A DNA stretch of 64,000 bases from Pseudonocardia cypriaca (lineage in GTDB: Bacteria > Actinomycetota > Actinomycetes > Mycobacteriales > Pseudonocardiaceae). Positions 46,082 through 53,971 of the stretch are shown here, piece after piece. The position numbers and the translations under genes are program-made. The notes below the pieces were generated by a model. The model worked only from the letters and a program-made list of their open reading frames with translations, did no database searches and was not told the origin of the DNA. The stretch covers positions 3,410,001-3,474,000 of the forward strand of contig NZ_VFPH01000001.1 in NCBI RefSeq assembly GCF_006717045.1. The letters are read 5' to 3'. Numbering within the stretch: position 1 is the first letter of the stretch; every line of letters begins with the position of its first letter.

Positions 46082-46933
46082 GTGTCGCCGAAAAAAAGCA
46101 CGATCGTTCGTATCTTTACGTGGGGTGAGCGGTGGGCTCCGGCCGTCGCGACCCGGATCGCGACCCGCATCTGGTTCAGGATCCCGCCCCCGATCCCGCG
46201 GGACCGGCTGCCCGCACTCCCCCCGGGCGCGGCCACCGCGTTGGAGCTGCGCGGGCGCCCGTTGCACGTGGTCACCTGGGGTGTGGGCGAGCCGGTGTAC
46301 CTCGTGCACGGCTGGGGCGGGCGGTCCGAGCAGCTGGGCGGGCTCGTCGCGCCGCTGGTCGCCGCCGGGCACCGGGTGGTCTGCTTCGACGGGCCCGGCC
46401 ACGGCACGTCGCCCGGGCCGCGCTCGACCACGATCCCGGAGCTCGCCGACGCGCTGCGCGCCGTGGTCGCCGAGCACGGCAGGCCCCATGCCGTGATCGC
46501 CCACTCGCTGGGCGCGGCCGTCACCGCCCACGCCGTGCGGAACGGGCTGCGGCCCCGGGCGCTCGTACTGCTCGCCCCGACGGCGGACCCGCGCCGGGTG
46601 CTCGACCACTTCGTGCACCGGATCGGTGCGGGCCCGCGGGTGCGGGCCGGCGTCGAGCGGGCGGTGGCGCGGCGGGTCGGGCTGCCGTGGGAGGCGTTCC
46701 ACGTGCCGTCGCTGCACCGCTCGGTGCCCGTGCCGCCCACGCTCGTGGTGCACGACGCGGACGACCGGGAGATCGGCCCCGAGCACGGCCGCGCGATCGC
46801 GGACGTCTGGCCCGGCGCCCGGCTGCTGCAGACCGAGGGCCTCGGCCACCGCAGGTTGCTCCGCGACCCCGGTGTGATCGACGAGGCCGTCCGCTTCGTG
46901 GCCGACGCGCGCAGCGTGCGGCGGCCGGCATGA
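46082..46933 (+). CDS. Alpha/beta-fold hydrolase
   Basis: A 283-aa serine hydrolase. The oxyanion segment is YLVHGWGGRSEQL, the nucleophile elbow is IAHSLGAAVTA, an acid residue is in VVHDADDREIG, and the histidine is in GLGHRRLL. The N-terminal 40 residues (RWAPAVATRIATRIWF) may associate with the membrane. GTG 46082 has GGAGGGA 9 nt upstream. Oddly, TetR operator copy 2 lies within the first codons. Substrate unknown. Confidence 0.88.
   Translation: MSPKKSTIVRIFTWGERWAPAVATRIATRIWFRIPPPIPRDRLPALPPGAATALELRGRPLHVVTWGVGEPVYLVHGWGGRSEQLGGLVAPLVAAGHRVVCFDGPGHGTSPGPRSTTIPELADALRAVVAEHGRPHAVIAHSLGAAVTAHAVRNGLRPRALVLLAPTADPRRVLDHFVHRIGAGPRVRAGVERAVARRVGLPWEAFHVPSLHRSVPVPPTLVVHDADDREIGPEHGRAIADVWPGARLLQTEGLGHRRLLRDPGVIDEAVRFVADARSVRRPA
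46097..46114. promoter_or_regulatory. TetR operator copy 2, inside the hydrolase coding region
   Basis: AGCACGATCGTTCGTATC is the reverse complement of copy 1 with one difference. It covers codons 6-11 of the hydrolase gene, preceded by seven A bases. It could act as a roadblock for readthrough from tetR or mark an internal promoter. Confidence 0.7.
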
Positions 46934-47466
46934 GCTGCTTCGCGTGCTCGGCGCCCGTCGTCCACCCGCTGGACCGGGCCCGGGCCGAAGCCGCCGTCGA
47001 CGCCGTGTTCGCCGGCCTGTCCCCGCGCAGCCGCTACCTGCGCTTCCACTCCCCCGTGCCGCGACTGCCGGAGTCGGTGCGGGCGCGACTGGTCGACATC
47101 GACGGCACCCGCCACGCCGCCGTCGTCGCCGAGGTCAAGGGCGGGGGTGTGATCGGCATGGCGCAGCTGTTCGGGCCCGGCCACGGCACGGCGGACGTCG
47201 CCGTGGCGGTGGTCGACGCCTGGCAGCGGCGCGGGATCGGCAAGCGGCTGCTCACCGCCGTGGGCGCGCTCGCCGAGCAGATCGGCTACACGCAGCTGCG
47301 CGGCTCGATCCTCCCGGAGAACGTGGCGATGCAGCGGCTGGCCCGCAGCGTCCTGCCCTGGATCCGGCCGTGGTTCGACGGGGAGACGGTGCAGTTCACC
47401 GCCCCGATCGGCCCGGCGGCCTGGACGGTGACGGACGAGGACCTGGTGGCCGACCTGATGCGCTAG
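46930..47466 (+). CDS. GNAT-family acetyltransferase
   Basis: A 178-aa protein. The acetyl-CoA binding motif is VAVAVVDAWQRRGIGKRLLTAV (Q/R-x-x-G-x-G/A pattern as QRRGIG), followed by GYTQLRGSILPENVAMQRL. ATG 46930 overlaps the hydrolase stop (ATGA), so tetR, hydrolase and acetyltransferase form one unit. The N-terminal FAGLSPRSRYLRFHSPVPRLP stretch is typical of stand-alone GNATs related to the Pat-type C-terminal domain. Substrate unknown. Confidence 0.9.
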   Translation: MSCFACSAPVVHPLDRARAEAAVDAVFAGLSPRSRYLRFHSPVPRLPESVRARLVDIDGTRHAAVVAEVKGGGVIGMAQLFGPGHGTADVAVAVVDAWQRRGIGKRLLTAVGALAEQIGYTQLRGSILPENVAMQRLARSVLPWIRPWFDGETVQFTAPIGPAAWTVTDEDLVADLMR

Positions 47467-47806
47467 CGGTGAGCCGGACGGGATCGTCGCCCCGACCGCA
47501 CTGATGCGCTGCTGAAAGCGATCACGAGCAGCACGACAAGCGCTGCCCCGGGAGCATTCGGGTTGGTTCGGCAACGATCACCGCTCGTCCGCCAGAGTGC
47601 GGGACTCCCCTTCACATGCGGTCGAATCCCCTCTTGTGGAGCATTGCGTCGACCGCTTGAAGCACGACCTGAACCGCTGAGCCCATTCTTTCATATGAAC
47701 CTTAGGCAGTCGCCTGCAGCGCTCCACACTTGGGTCTGCGGCGATCCTGTCGCAAACGGTGTGCGCCCGCTCCAACAGAAATGCAGCGCGCATGAAAGGA
47801 AGAATG
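47467..47806. other. Gene-free gap, less GC-rich than the surroundings
   Basis: No credible coding frame or RNA gene seen over 340 bp. It holds an AT-rich spot around 47690-47705 (TTTCATATGAACC) that could be a promoter for the small gene that follows. Base composition falls noticeably here and in the next 500 bp, suggesting acquired or decayed DNA. Confidence 0.4.
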
Positions 47807-47980
47807 ATGATCAAGGTGTGGCTGTCCAAGTCCGCCTCTCCCCACCAGCCCGACGAGCACCCGAAGGGCGATGTGATCCGTGAGTTCGACGGCGGACATC
47901 TCGCGATTCTGAGCTCTACGAAGACGCCGCTCGCCGTCTACGCGCCGGACACGTGGGCGAAAGCGTTCCGCACCGACTGA
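47807..47980 (+). CDS. Small hypothetical protein
   Basis: A 57-aa protein, MIKVWLSKSASPHQPDEH at the start, ending YAPDTWAKAFRTD. It is not recognised. AAAGGAAG lies upstream, with ATG 47807 at better spacing than ATG 47804. Codon third positions are less GC-rich than in neighbouring genes. The balance of hydrophobic and charged residues is protein-like, but the evidence is modest. Confidence 0.45.
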   Translation: MIKVWLSKSASPHQPDEHPKGDVIREFDGGHLAILSSTKTPLAVYAPDTWAKAFRTD

Positions 47981-48369
47981 CGGAGACGTTCGTCGCTCCC
48001 CACGGGATCCCCGGTGCGTCGCATTGCGGTAGTGCCGGGGATCTCGTCGGCAAGGTTTGATTCCGACGCAGCGCAACTCGTACCACTGCGCGCCGCACGG
48101 CCGCCCGCCGAGCTGAACTCAGGCGACCCTCACTCGGTCCCATCTCGCCCTGATGCGGCGGACCTCCATTGCTCCACATACGCGTGCCTCGCCGCCGCCA
48201 CCGGCAAGGCGACGCGAAGATCGAATCAGAGGGCGACGGACGCCGGTGATCGCCTCGAGCCGCACATCAGCGCTCACCCGACCGCAGTGGCGTGCCGCTG
48301 ACGGCGATCATCGATCGCGAGCGGTACATCAGCGTTGTCCTCGGAGCCCTCGGGTGCGGCTGACGACGA
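47981..48369. other. Gene-free gap with a degenerate tandem duplication
   Basis: No supported gene. Two copies of about 60 bp lie next to each other: 48248-48310 and 48313-48372. Both contain GATCGC...GAG...CATCAGCG near the start and GCTGACG(G/A)CGATCA at the end. The second copy runs into the last codon of the DUF397 gene on the minus strand. Function unknown; it may be a decayed regulatory or repeat element. Confidence 0.5.
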
Positions 48370-48570
48370 TCACAGGGTGGCGAACTCGCCCGCTCGGACG
48401 CCGGCGAGGAACTCAGCCCATGAGACGGCCGGGTAGCGGTGCGGGGCCAGGGCGCGGTCCTTGGTGTCGCGCACCGCCACCCCGGCGGGCAGGAACGCCA
48501 CCTCGACGCACCCCTCGCCGTTCCCACCGCTGAAGCTGCTCGTGAACCAGCGGAGCTCGTCGTCACGCAC
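48370..48570 (-). CDS. DUF397 domain protein
   Basis: A 66-aa protein: ELRWFTSSFSGGNGEGCVEVAFLPAGVAVRDTKDRA...VSWAEFLAGVRAGEF spans the entire DUF397 domain. It follows an XRE/DUF5753 gene by 21 bp on the same strand, the reverse of the gene order at 7350-8612. This is the second such pair in the window. Confidence 0.92.
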   Translation of the reverse strand: MRDDELRWFTSSFSGGNGEGCVEVAFLPAGVAVRDTKDRALAPHRYPAVSWAEFLAGVRAGEFATL

Positions 48571-48591
48571 GGCCTTCTCCTTCGGACGGGC

Positions 48592-49434
48592 TCACCTCCC
48601 GGCCAGGCGGCGGATCAGCGCGAGCGACTCGGCCGGGTCGAGCGCATCGGACAGCACACGCTCGAATGTGAGCTTAGCCCGCGCGACATCTCCGGCCTTG
48701 TCAAGACTCAGAGCACCGAGGGAATGCTCGACGTATGCCATGTCCGGCTCACCGAGATCCCCGAAGTGCAGGATCGTGAAGCCCGAGGCCAAGCCCGCGT
48801 GCGCGCCCGCGGACGCGGGCAGCACGTGCAACGCCACCGTGTCCAGGCCGGCGAGCGTCATGAGGCGGTCCAGCTGCGCTCGCAGGACATCGGGCCCGCC
48901 CACGGTCCGGTGAAGTGCCGACTCGTCGATCACCGTCACCAAGTCCAGCGGATTGTCCGCCGAGGTCAGCCGCTGCTGGCGGTAGACGCGGGCAGCTACC
49001 TCGTTGTCGAGCTGCTCGGCGGTGCGCTGCACAGGCACCGCGACCATAAGCGCCCGGGCGTAGTCACCTGTCTGCAGCAGACCGGTGACGTAGCCGAGGC
49101 TGAAGATGTGCACGCGCGTCGCCTCCGTCTCGAAGGCGATGTAGCTGGTGTCGCCGAGCCCGTAGGCCTTCCACCACCCCGGCTGGTTGGCCTCCCGGGC
49201 CAGCTCGACCAGCTCGCTCCACCGGCCGCCGCCGACGTCGTACAGGTCGAGCATCCCCCGCACCCAGTGGACGTCGATGCGGACCTGGGCGTTCTCGATG
49301 CGGCTCAGCCTGCTCATCGAGAAGTCGAGCCGGGGCGCCGCTTCCTCCAGGGTGAGCCCGGCCTGCTCGCGCAGCAGCTTGAGCTGCTTCGCCAGCATCC
49401 GCCGCCTGACCACGGAACCCTCATGCCACGCCAC
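48592..49434 (-). CDS. XRE-family regulator with DUF5753 domain
   Basis: About 280 aa. Helix-turn-helix: AKQLKLLREQAGLTLEEAAPRLDFSMSRLSRIENAQVRI (core DFSMSRLSRIEN). The DUF5753 domain has QPGWWKAYGLGDTSYIAFETEA and GYVTGLLQTGDYARALM. It pairs with the DUF397 gene downstream. GTG 49434 has a GGGGGG ribosome binding site 4 nt upstream; GTG 49413 with GAGGG is an equally reasonable start. Confidence 0.9.
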   Translation of the reverse strand: MAWHEGSVVRRRMLAKQLKLLREQAGLTLEEAAPRLDFSMSRLSRIENAQVRIDVHWVRGMLDLYDVGGGRWSELVELAREANQPGWWKAYGLGDTSYIAFETEATRVHIFSLGYVTGLLQTGDYARALMVAVPVQRTAEQLDNEVAARVYRQQRLTSADNPLDLVTVIDESALHRTVGGPDVLRAQLDRLMTLAGLDTVALHVLPASAGAHAGLASGFTILHFGDLGEPDMAYVEHSLGALSLDKAGDVARAKLTFERVLSDALDPAESLALIRRLAGR

Positions 49435-49523
49435 GTGACCCCCCGCTCCGACTCGATCACGCATCGTGGCACGGGAGAAGGCGGGAGCGGGATTCCCGCT
49501 CCCGCGTCTCCCGGCGGAGCGGA

Positions 49524-50381
49524 TCAGGAGCGGGTGACCGTGGCCTCGATCAGCCCGTACGGGCGGTCGGCCGCGTAGAACACCTCGTTGGGATTCTCCA
49601 GGCCGAACGGCGACAGGTCCACGGTGAAGTGGTGCTTGTTGGGCGCCTGCAGGCTGATCTCGGCGATCTCAGGGTGCGCCTCGAGCACGCCGCGGCCCAT
49701 CTCCCAGAGGGTCTGCTGGAGGGCGAGCGAGTGCACGGTTGCGAACTTCTCCAGGAGGATGCGGCGGGCGTCGGCCCAGGTCTTGTCCCAGTCCACGTCG
49801 AGGCCCGAGTAGCGCCACTGCGCGACCAGGGCCGTCGACATGATGCGGTCGTCGGTCTCGGGCAGGGTGGTGTAGCGGTCCTTGAGGAAGCCGTGGAACT
49901 CCGAGCCGGTCGACTTGAGCAGCACCAGGTCACGCAGGCCCGAGACGACCTCGGTGCCCTCGTCGGAGACGTCGACCACGCACGTCCGCACCTCGGGGCC
50001 GCGACGCACCCACGTGTGGTCGTGGGCCTCCCCACCGACGGGCACCCGCTCCCACGCGTGCTCGTCCACGGAGATGCGGGCGCCGCGCACCGGCTCGACG
50101 TCGTCGACGAAGTGCCGGGCCAGGGTGAGCGCGTACTCCTCGACCGCGTGCAGCCCGTGCTCCTTCGCGAAGGCGTACGCGGTGTTCTTCTGGGTGTCGG
50201 TGGGCAGCACCTTGGCCTGGTCGCCGTGCAGGTGGGCGTCGGCGAAGTCGCCGCGCAGCGCCGTGGACACGGTGACGTCGCGGATCTCGTGCCGCGCGGT
50301 CTCCCGGTAGATCCGGACGAGGCGGTTCTCCGCCTTCCCGTACTGGTTCGCGCCCAGGACGATCGACCCTGTTGTTGTCAT
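49524..50381 (-). CDS. pucL: Urate oxidase (uricase)
   Basis: A 285-aa cofactor-free T-fold oxidase. The N-terminal ANQYGKAENRLVRIYR contains the catalytic lysine (K16), LPTDTQKNTAY the catalytic threonine, and the C-terminal NKHHFTVDLSPFGLENPNEVF the conserved histidine. It converts urate to 5-hydroxyisourate. Last gene of the permease-uraD-pucM-pucL operon. Unlike Bacillus PucL it is not fused to a decarboxylase domain. Confidence 0.97.
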   Translation of the reverse strand: MTTTGSIVLGANQYGKAENRLVRIYRETARHEIRDVTVSTALRGDFADAHLHGDQAKVLPTDTQKNTAYAFAKEHGLHAVEEYALTLARHFVDDVEPVRGARISVDEHAWERVPVGGEAHDHTWVRRGPEVRTCVVDVSDEGTEVVSGLRDLVLLKSTGSEFHGFLKDRYTTLPETDDRIMSTALVAQWRYSGLDVDWDKTWADARRILLEKFATVHSLALQQTLWEMGRGVLEAHPEIAEISLQAPNKHHFTVDLSPFGLENPNEVFYAADRPYGLIEATVTRS

Positions 50382-50386
50382 CTCGG

Positions 50387-50707
50387 TCAGCTCCCGCGGT
50401 AGGTCGAGTAGGCGTACGGGGACAGCAGCAGCGGCACGTGGTGGTGCTGTCCCGGGTCGGTGACGGTGAAGGTGACGACCACCTCGGGGTAGAACCCCTC
50501 CTGGCCGCTCGCCGCGAAGTACTCCCCCGTGGCGAACGTGAGGCGGTAGTCGCCCGCCGTGAGCTCGGCGGCGAGCTCCCGGACGCGCCCGTCGGCGTCG
50601 GTGACGACGGAGGCGAGCTCGTGGCCGTCCGTGGTCGCGAGCCGGACGGCGACGCCGGAGGCCGGCGTTCCGCGGGACGCGTCGAGGACGTGGGTGGAGA
50701 GGGTCAT
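50387..50707 (-). CDS. pucM: 5-hydroxyisourate hydrolase (transthyretin-like)
   Basis: A 106-aa protein. LSTHVLDASRGTPASGVAV carries the first catalytic His, QHHHVPLLLSPYAYSTYRGS carries the second His/Arg region and the C-terminal YRGS signature. It hydrolyses 5-hydroxyisourate to OHCU. Overlaps uraD (start 50707, uraD stop 50704) and ends 5 bp before pucL. Confidence 0.97.
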   Translation of the reverse strand: MTLSTHVLDASRGTPASGVAVRLATTDGHELASVVTDADGRVRELAAELTAGDYRLTFATGEYFAASGQEGFYPEVVVTFTVTDPGQHHHVPLLLSPYAYSTYRGS

Positions 50708-51186
50708 GCCGCATCCTCCGCGAACATGCGCGCGATGCGCAGCCGGTTGATCGCCGCCAGCTCGGCGAGCGCGACGGCCCGCTCGGTGGCGGGGTCGTTG
50801 CCGAGCCGGGCGCGCAGGATGTCGAGCAGCTCCTGCGCGCTGCGGCCGGTGGCGCACACCAGGTAGACGTGCCCGAAGCGCTGCTCGTAGGCGCGGTTGG
50901 CGTCGGCGAGCGCGGCCAGCACGGCGGCGTCTGCACCGGCCACACCACACTGCTCGCGCGCAGACGCGCCGCCTGCGTTGCGGTCCCCGATGCGGGGGTG
51001 GCCGGCCATCGCCTCGTCCAGGTCGGCGTCGGTGAGCGTGACCTCGGCCATCGCCTGCAGCGAGGCGACATCCGGGTGCGGCCGGCTCGCGGCCACCTCC
51101 CGCGCCCACCGGGGCACCGCGCACACCTGGCGCAGCTCGCGCTCCGCGGCGGCCGCGTCGAGGGCGTTCCACTCGTCCAGGGTCAT
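50704..51186 (-). CDS. uraD: OHCU decarboxylase
   Basis: A 160-aa helical protein converting 2-oxo-4-hydroxy-4-carboxy-5-ureidoimidazoline to (S)-allantoin. The catalytic His63 is present in AGHPRIGDR, and the acidic/Gln pair is in SAREQCGV. RFGHVYLVCATGRSAQELLDILRARLGND is the C-terminal active-site helix region. Its start overlaps the end of the permease-fusion gene. Confidence 0.95.
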   Translation of the reverse strand: MTLDEWNALDAAAAERELRQVCAVPRWAREVAASRPHPDVASLQAMAEVTLTDADLDEAMAGHPRIGDRNAGGASAREQCGVAGADAAVLAALADANRAYEQRFGHVYLVCATGRSAQELLDILRARLGNDPATERAVALAELAAINRLRIARMFAEDAA

Positions 51187-53093
51187 CGGCCGAACGCCCT
51201 CGTGCGCGCGGTGGCGATCGGGTTGGCTCCCGCGACGAGGTCCGCGAACCGGTGGTTGGCCACCTTCGCGATCTCGATCAGCGCCGCGGCGTGCTCCTGC
51301 GCCGGGGAGTTCCCCAGCCGCTGCCGCCCTTCGGTGAGCACCCGCTCGCTGGACCCGGAGTCGCGCACGCAGACGATCAGGGGGAACCCGAACCGTTCCC
51401 GGTACGCCGCGGTCAGCTCCGCGAGCTCCTCGTGCTCCTCGTCGGCGAGCCGGGTGAGCCCCGCGCTCGCCTGGTCGCGCACGGAGTCCTCGCCCTCCTC
51501 ACCGTCGGCGACCCGGTCGGCCCCGAGGTCCGGGTAGGCCGCCATGAGCGCGCGCTGCTCGTCCGGCGGCGCGGAGAAGAGCGCCTCCTGGAACGCGGCG
51601 CGCAGGTTCGCGGTGTCGGCGAACGGCCGCCGGTCGTAGGCGCGGCCCGCGATGGCTGCACGCGTGATGGCGCTGCCCTGGAACAGCCGCCCGAAGGTGG
51701 CGACGAACTCGTCGCGGCTCATCCGGTTGACCTGCTCCAGCCGCACCGCACCCGCGCCCGGGGTGCCCGCCACGGCCGGCCCGCGACCACGTCCGACGTG
51801 GTGGAACGCCACGTTGAGCACGATCGCCGTGATGCTGCCGAGCGTGATCCCGGAACCGAACACGATCTGCGCCCACCCGGGCACCGCGGTCGCCACGGCC
51901 GGCTGGGCCGTGACGAACATGGCGAGCCCCACGCTCGTGCCGACGATCACGACGTTGCGGTGGTCGTGGAAGTCGACGCGGGACAGCGTCTGGATTCCGA
52001 CCACGGCCACCGTCGCGAACATGGCCAGCGCCGCGCCGCCCAGCACCGGGTGCGGGATCGCGGCCACGACCGCACCCGCCTTGGGCAGGAGCCCGAGCAC
52101 GATCATGAACCCGCCCGCGGCGACGACCACCCAGCGGCTCTTGACCTGGGTGAGCCGGACCAGGCCGACGTTCTCGGCGAAGCAGGTGTAGGGGAAGGAG
52201 TTGAGGACGCCGCCGATCGTGGTGGCGAGGCCGTCGGCGCGCAGGGCGCGGGTGACGTCCTCGCGCCCGACGCGCTTGTCGACGATCTCGCCGGTGGCGA
52301 ACACGTCCCCGGTGGTCTCCACCGCGGTGATGAGCATGACCACGATCATGGACACGATCGCGGCCAAGCTGAACTGCGGCCACCCGAAATGGAACGGGGT
52401 GGTAACACCGACCCAGGCCGACTCGCTCACGGCGTCGAAGTGAGCGTCCCCGAGCAGCCACGCCACGAACGTGCCGAGCACGAGCCCGATCAGCACGGCG
52501 ACCGTGGCCATGAACCCGCGGAACAGCCGCTGGATCGCGACGATCACGGCGAGCGTGCCGAGGGCGTAGGCGAGGTGGCGGATGTTGCCCGGCTGCGGGT
52601 CGGAGCCGCCGCCCACGGCATCCAGCGCGGCCACCGGCAGCAGCGCCAGCCCGATGATCAGGATGACCGAGCCGGTGACGACCGGCGGGAAGAACCGGAT
52701 CAGGCGGCCGAAGAACGGCGCGATCAGGAACGTCGCCAGCCCTGCGACGATCACCGCGCCGTAGATCACCAGCAGCCCGTCGGTGCCACCACCCGCCGCG
52801 AGCCCGATGGCGATCATGGGCGACACCGCGGTGAACGTGACGCCCTGCAGAAGCGGCAACCGCACGCCGATCTTCCAGAACCCGGCGGCCTGGATGATCG
52901 AGGCGATCCCGCAGGTGAAGAGGTCGGCGTTGATCAGGTGGATCAGCTCGCGGTCGGACAGGCCGATCGCGCCTGCCAGCAGGATCGGGACGATCACCGC
53001 GCCCGCGTAGAACGCGAGCACGTGCTGGAACCCGTAGACGGCGAGCTTTCCGACGGGCAGGACCTCGTCGACGGGGTGGGTACGTCGCGGCAT
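51183..53093 (-). CDS. NCS2 purine permease fused to an OHCU decarboxylase-like domain
   Basis: A 636-aa protein. Residues 1-445 are a uric acid/xanthine permease of the NCS2 family with about 13-14 transmembrane segments; SEYAETTGDVF-like loop is VETTGDVFATGEIV, and SFPYTCFAENVGLVRLTQVKSRWVV is the family motif. Residues about 465-636 match OHCU decarboxylase (FVATFGRLFQGSAI, RALMAAYPDLG, RDQASAGLTRL, YRERFGFPLIVCVRDSG). However, the position of the catalytic His (HP-x-(I/L)-G) is Tyr520, and the adjacent Glu is Asp. The domain may be inactive or regulatory. First gene of the urate operon; ATG 53093 has GAGG 6 nt upstream. Confidence 0.92.
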   Translation of the reverse strand: MPRRTHPVDEVLPVGKLAVYGFQHVLAFYAGAVIVPILLAGAIGLSDRELIHLINADLFTCGIASIIQAAGFWKIGVRLPLLQGVTFTAVSPMIAIGLAAGGGTDGLLVIYGAVIVAGLATFLIAPFFGRLIRFFPPVVTGSVILIIGLALLPVAALDAVGGGSDPQPGNIRHLAYALGTLAVIVAIQRLFRGFMATVAVLIGLVLGTFVAWLLGDAHFDAVSESAWVGVTTPFHFGWPQFSLAAIVSMIVVMLITAVETTGDVFATGEIVDKRVGREDVTRALRADGLATTIGGVLNSFPYTCFAENVGLVRLTQVKSRWVVVAAGGFMIVLGLLPKAGAVVAAIPHPVLGGAALAMFATVAVVGIQTLSRVDFHDHRNVVIVGTSVGLAMFVTAQPAVATAVPGWAQIVFGSGITLGSITAIVLNVAFHHVGRGRGPAVAGTPGAGAVRLEQVNRMSRDEFVATFGRLFQGSAITRAAIAGRAYDRRPFADTANLRAAFQEALFSAPPDEQRALMAAYPDLGADRVADGEEGEDSVRDQASAGLTRLADEEHEELAELTAAYRERFGFPLIVCVRDSGSSERVLTEGRQRLGNSPAQEHAAALIEIAKVANHRFADLVAGANPIATARTRAFGR

Positions 53094-53238
53094 GGGGCAC
53101 CTCGCTGTGCACGGCGGCGGGGACGGCACCACCATCGCCGCCCGGGTGTGGCGCCGGACACCCACGGAACCGACGAATCCGCTCGTCGAGGCTGCTGCAC
53201 GGCTTGTGCGATCCGCCAGAGGCGCCACACCTGCGGAC

Positions 53239-53293
53239 GTTCAGGAAAGCCACGTTCCGGGCTTTCAAAGCCTTGAATGTGGCTTTCCTGAAC
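53239..53293. terminator. Nested hairpin, third member of the terminator family
   Basis: Outer arms 53239-53253 and 53279-53293 pair perfectly over 15 bp (extending to 19 with one mismatch). Inside, GGCTTT-C-AAAGCC (53260-53272) is a second small hairpin. CAGGAAAGCCACGTTC differs from the 16-mer of the other two hairpins at two bases. It lies 23 nt after the TetR stop codon. Confidence 0.8.
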
Positions 53294-53316
53294 CTCCCCG
53301 GGCCGCCCGCGACCCG

Positions 53317-53901
53317 CTACCGGACGAGGGCGTCGAGGTGCCCGGCGAGTACCTGCCGCAGGGTCGAGGGATCCGCGCGGGCGGGACGCAGCACCCCGTG
53401 CACGAGCAGCCCGTCGACCAGGGCGTGCAGCCGGGCCGCCTCCACGTCCAGGTCGAGGTCCGGCGCCCCCGCGTCGGCGAAGCGGCGGACCAGGTTGTCG
53501 CAGACCTCCCTCAGCAGGTCCCAGCCCTCGTCGCGGAGCGCGCCCAGCTCCGGGTCGACCAGTGCCCGTGCGCTGAAGGCGAACCACACCTCCGACTCGG
53601 CCATGCGGTCGGCGTCCAAGGGGAGCATCTGCTCGAGGACCCCGATCGCCCAGCGCCGCGGGTCCGGGGTGGCGGGCAGCGCCTCGACCCGGGCGCGGAT
53701 GCGGTCGGTGACCAGTCGCATCGCGAAGGCGTGCAGCTCCGACTGGCTCGGGAAGTAGTGCCGCAGCGACCCCATCGACAGCCCGGCCTCCCCCGCGACC
53801 GCCCGCACCGAGGCGCCCTCCAGGCCGTCGCGGCGCACGACCCGCCACACCGCCTCGGCGACGTCCCTGCGACGAACCGATTCCTCCACGCTGCGCGGCA
53901 C
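53317..53901 (-). CDS. TetR-family regulator
   Basis: A 194-aa repressor. The helix-turn-helix is VRAVAGEAGLSMGSLRHYFPSQSELHAFAM (core GLSMGSLRHYFPSQ), followed by a BetI-like ligand domain. GTG 53901 is chosen because the palindromic operators (53911-53952) then lie outside the gene; a longer frame reaches 53946 and would include them. It is divergent from a small membrane protein gene which it probably represses. Confidence 0.9.
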   Translation of the reverse strand: MPRSVEESVRRRDVAEAVWRVVRRDGLEGASVRAVAGEAGLSMGSLRHYFPSQSELHAFAMRLVTDRIRARVEALPATPDPRRWAIGVLEQMLPLDADRMAESEVWFAFSARALVDPELGALRDEGWDLLREVCDNLVRRFADAGAPDLDLDVEAARLHALVDGLLVHGVLRPARADPSTLRQVLAGHLDALVR

Positions 53902-53910
53902 ACCCTTTTC

Positions 53911-53952
53911 TAGCACACCTGTGCTACTGTCCGTACTAGCACACACGTGCTA
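53911..53952. promoter_or_regulatory. Two tandem TetR operators in a divergent promoter
   Basis: TAGCACA-CC-TGTGCTA (53911-53926) is a perfect palindrome; TAGCACA-CA-CGTGCTA (53937-53952) is the same site with one mismatch. They are 26 bp apart centre to centre. Position between tetR (minus) and the membrane protein (plus) supports control of both genes. Confidence 0.85.
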
Positions 53953-53971
53953 CTACAGGGGGAGGAACGCC

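Noticed and set aside
48014..48301. 95-aa and 126-aa plus-strand open frames
   Set aside because: No ribosome binding site, no motifs and irregular composition in a gap holding a degenerate duplication.
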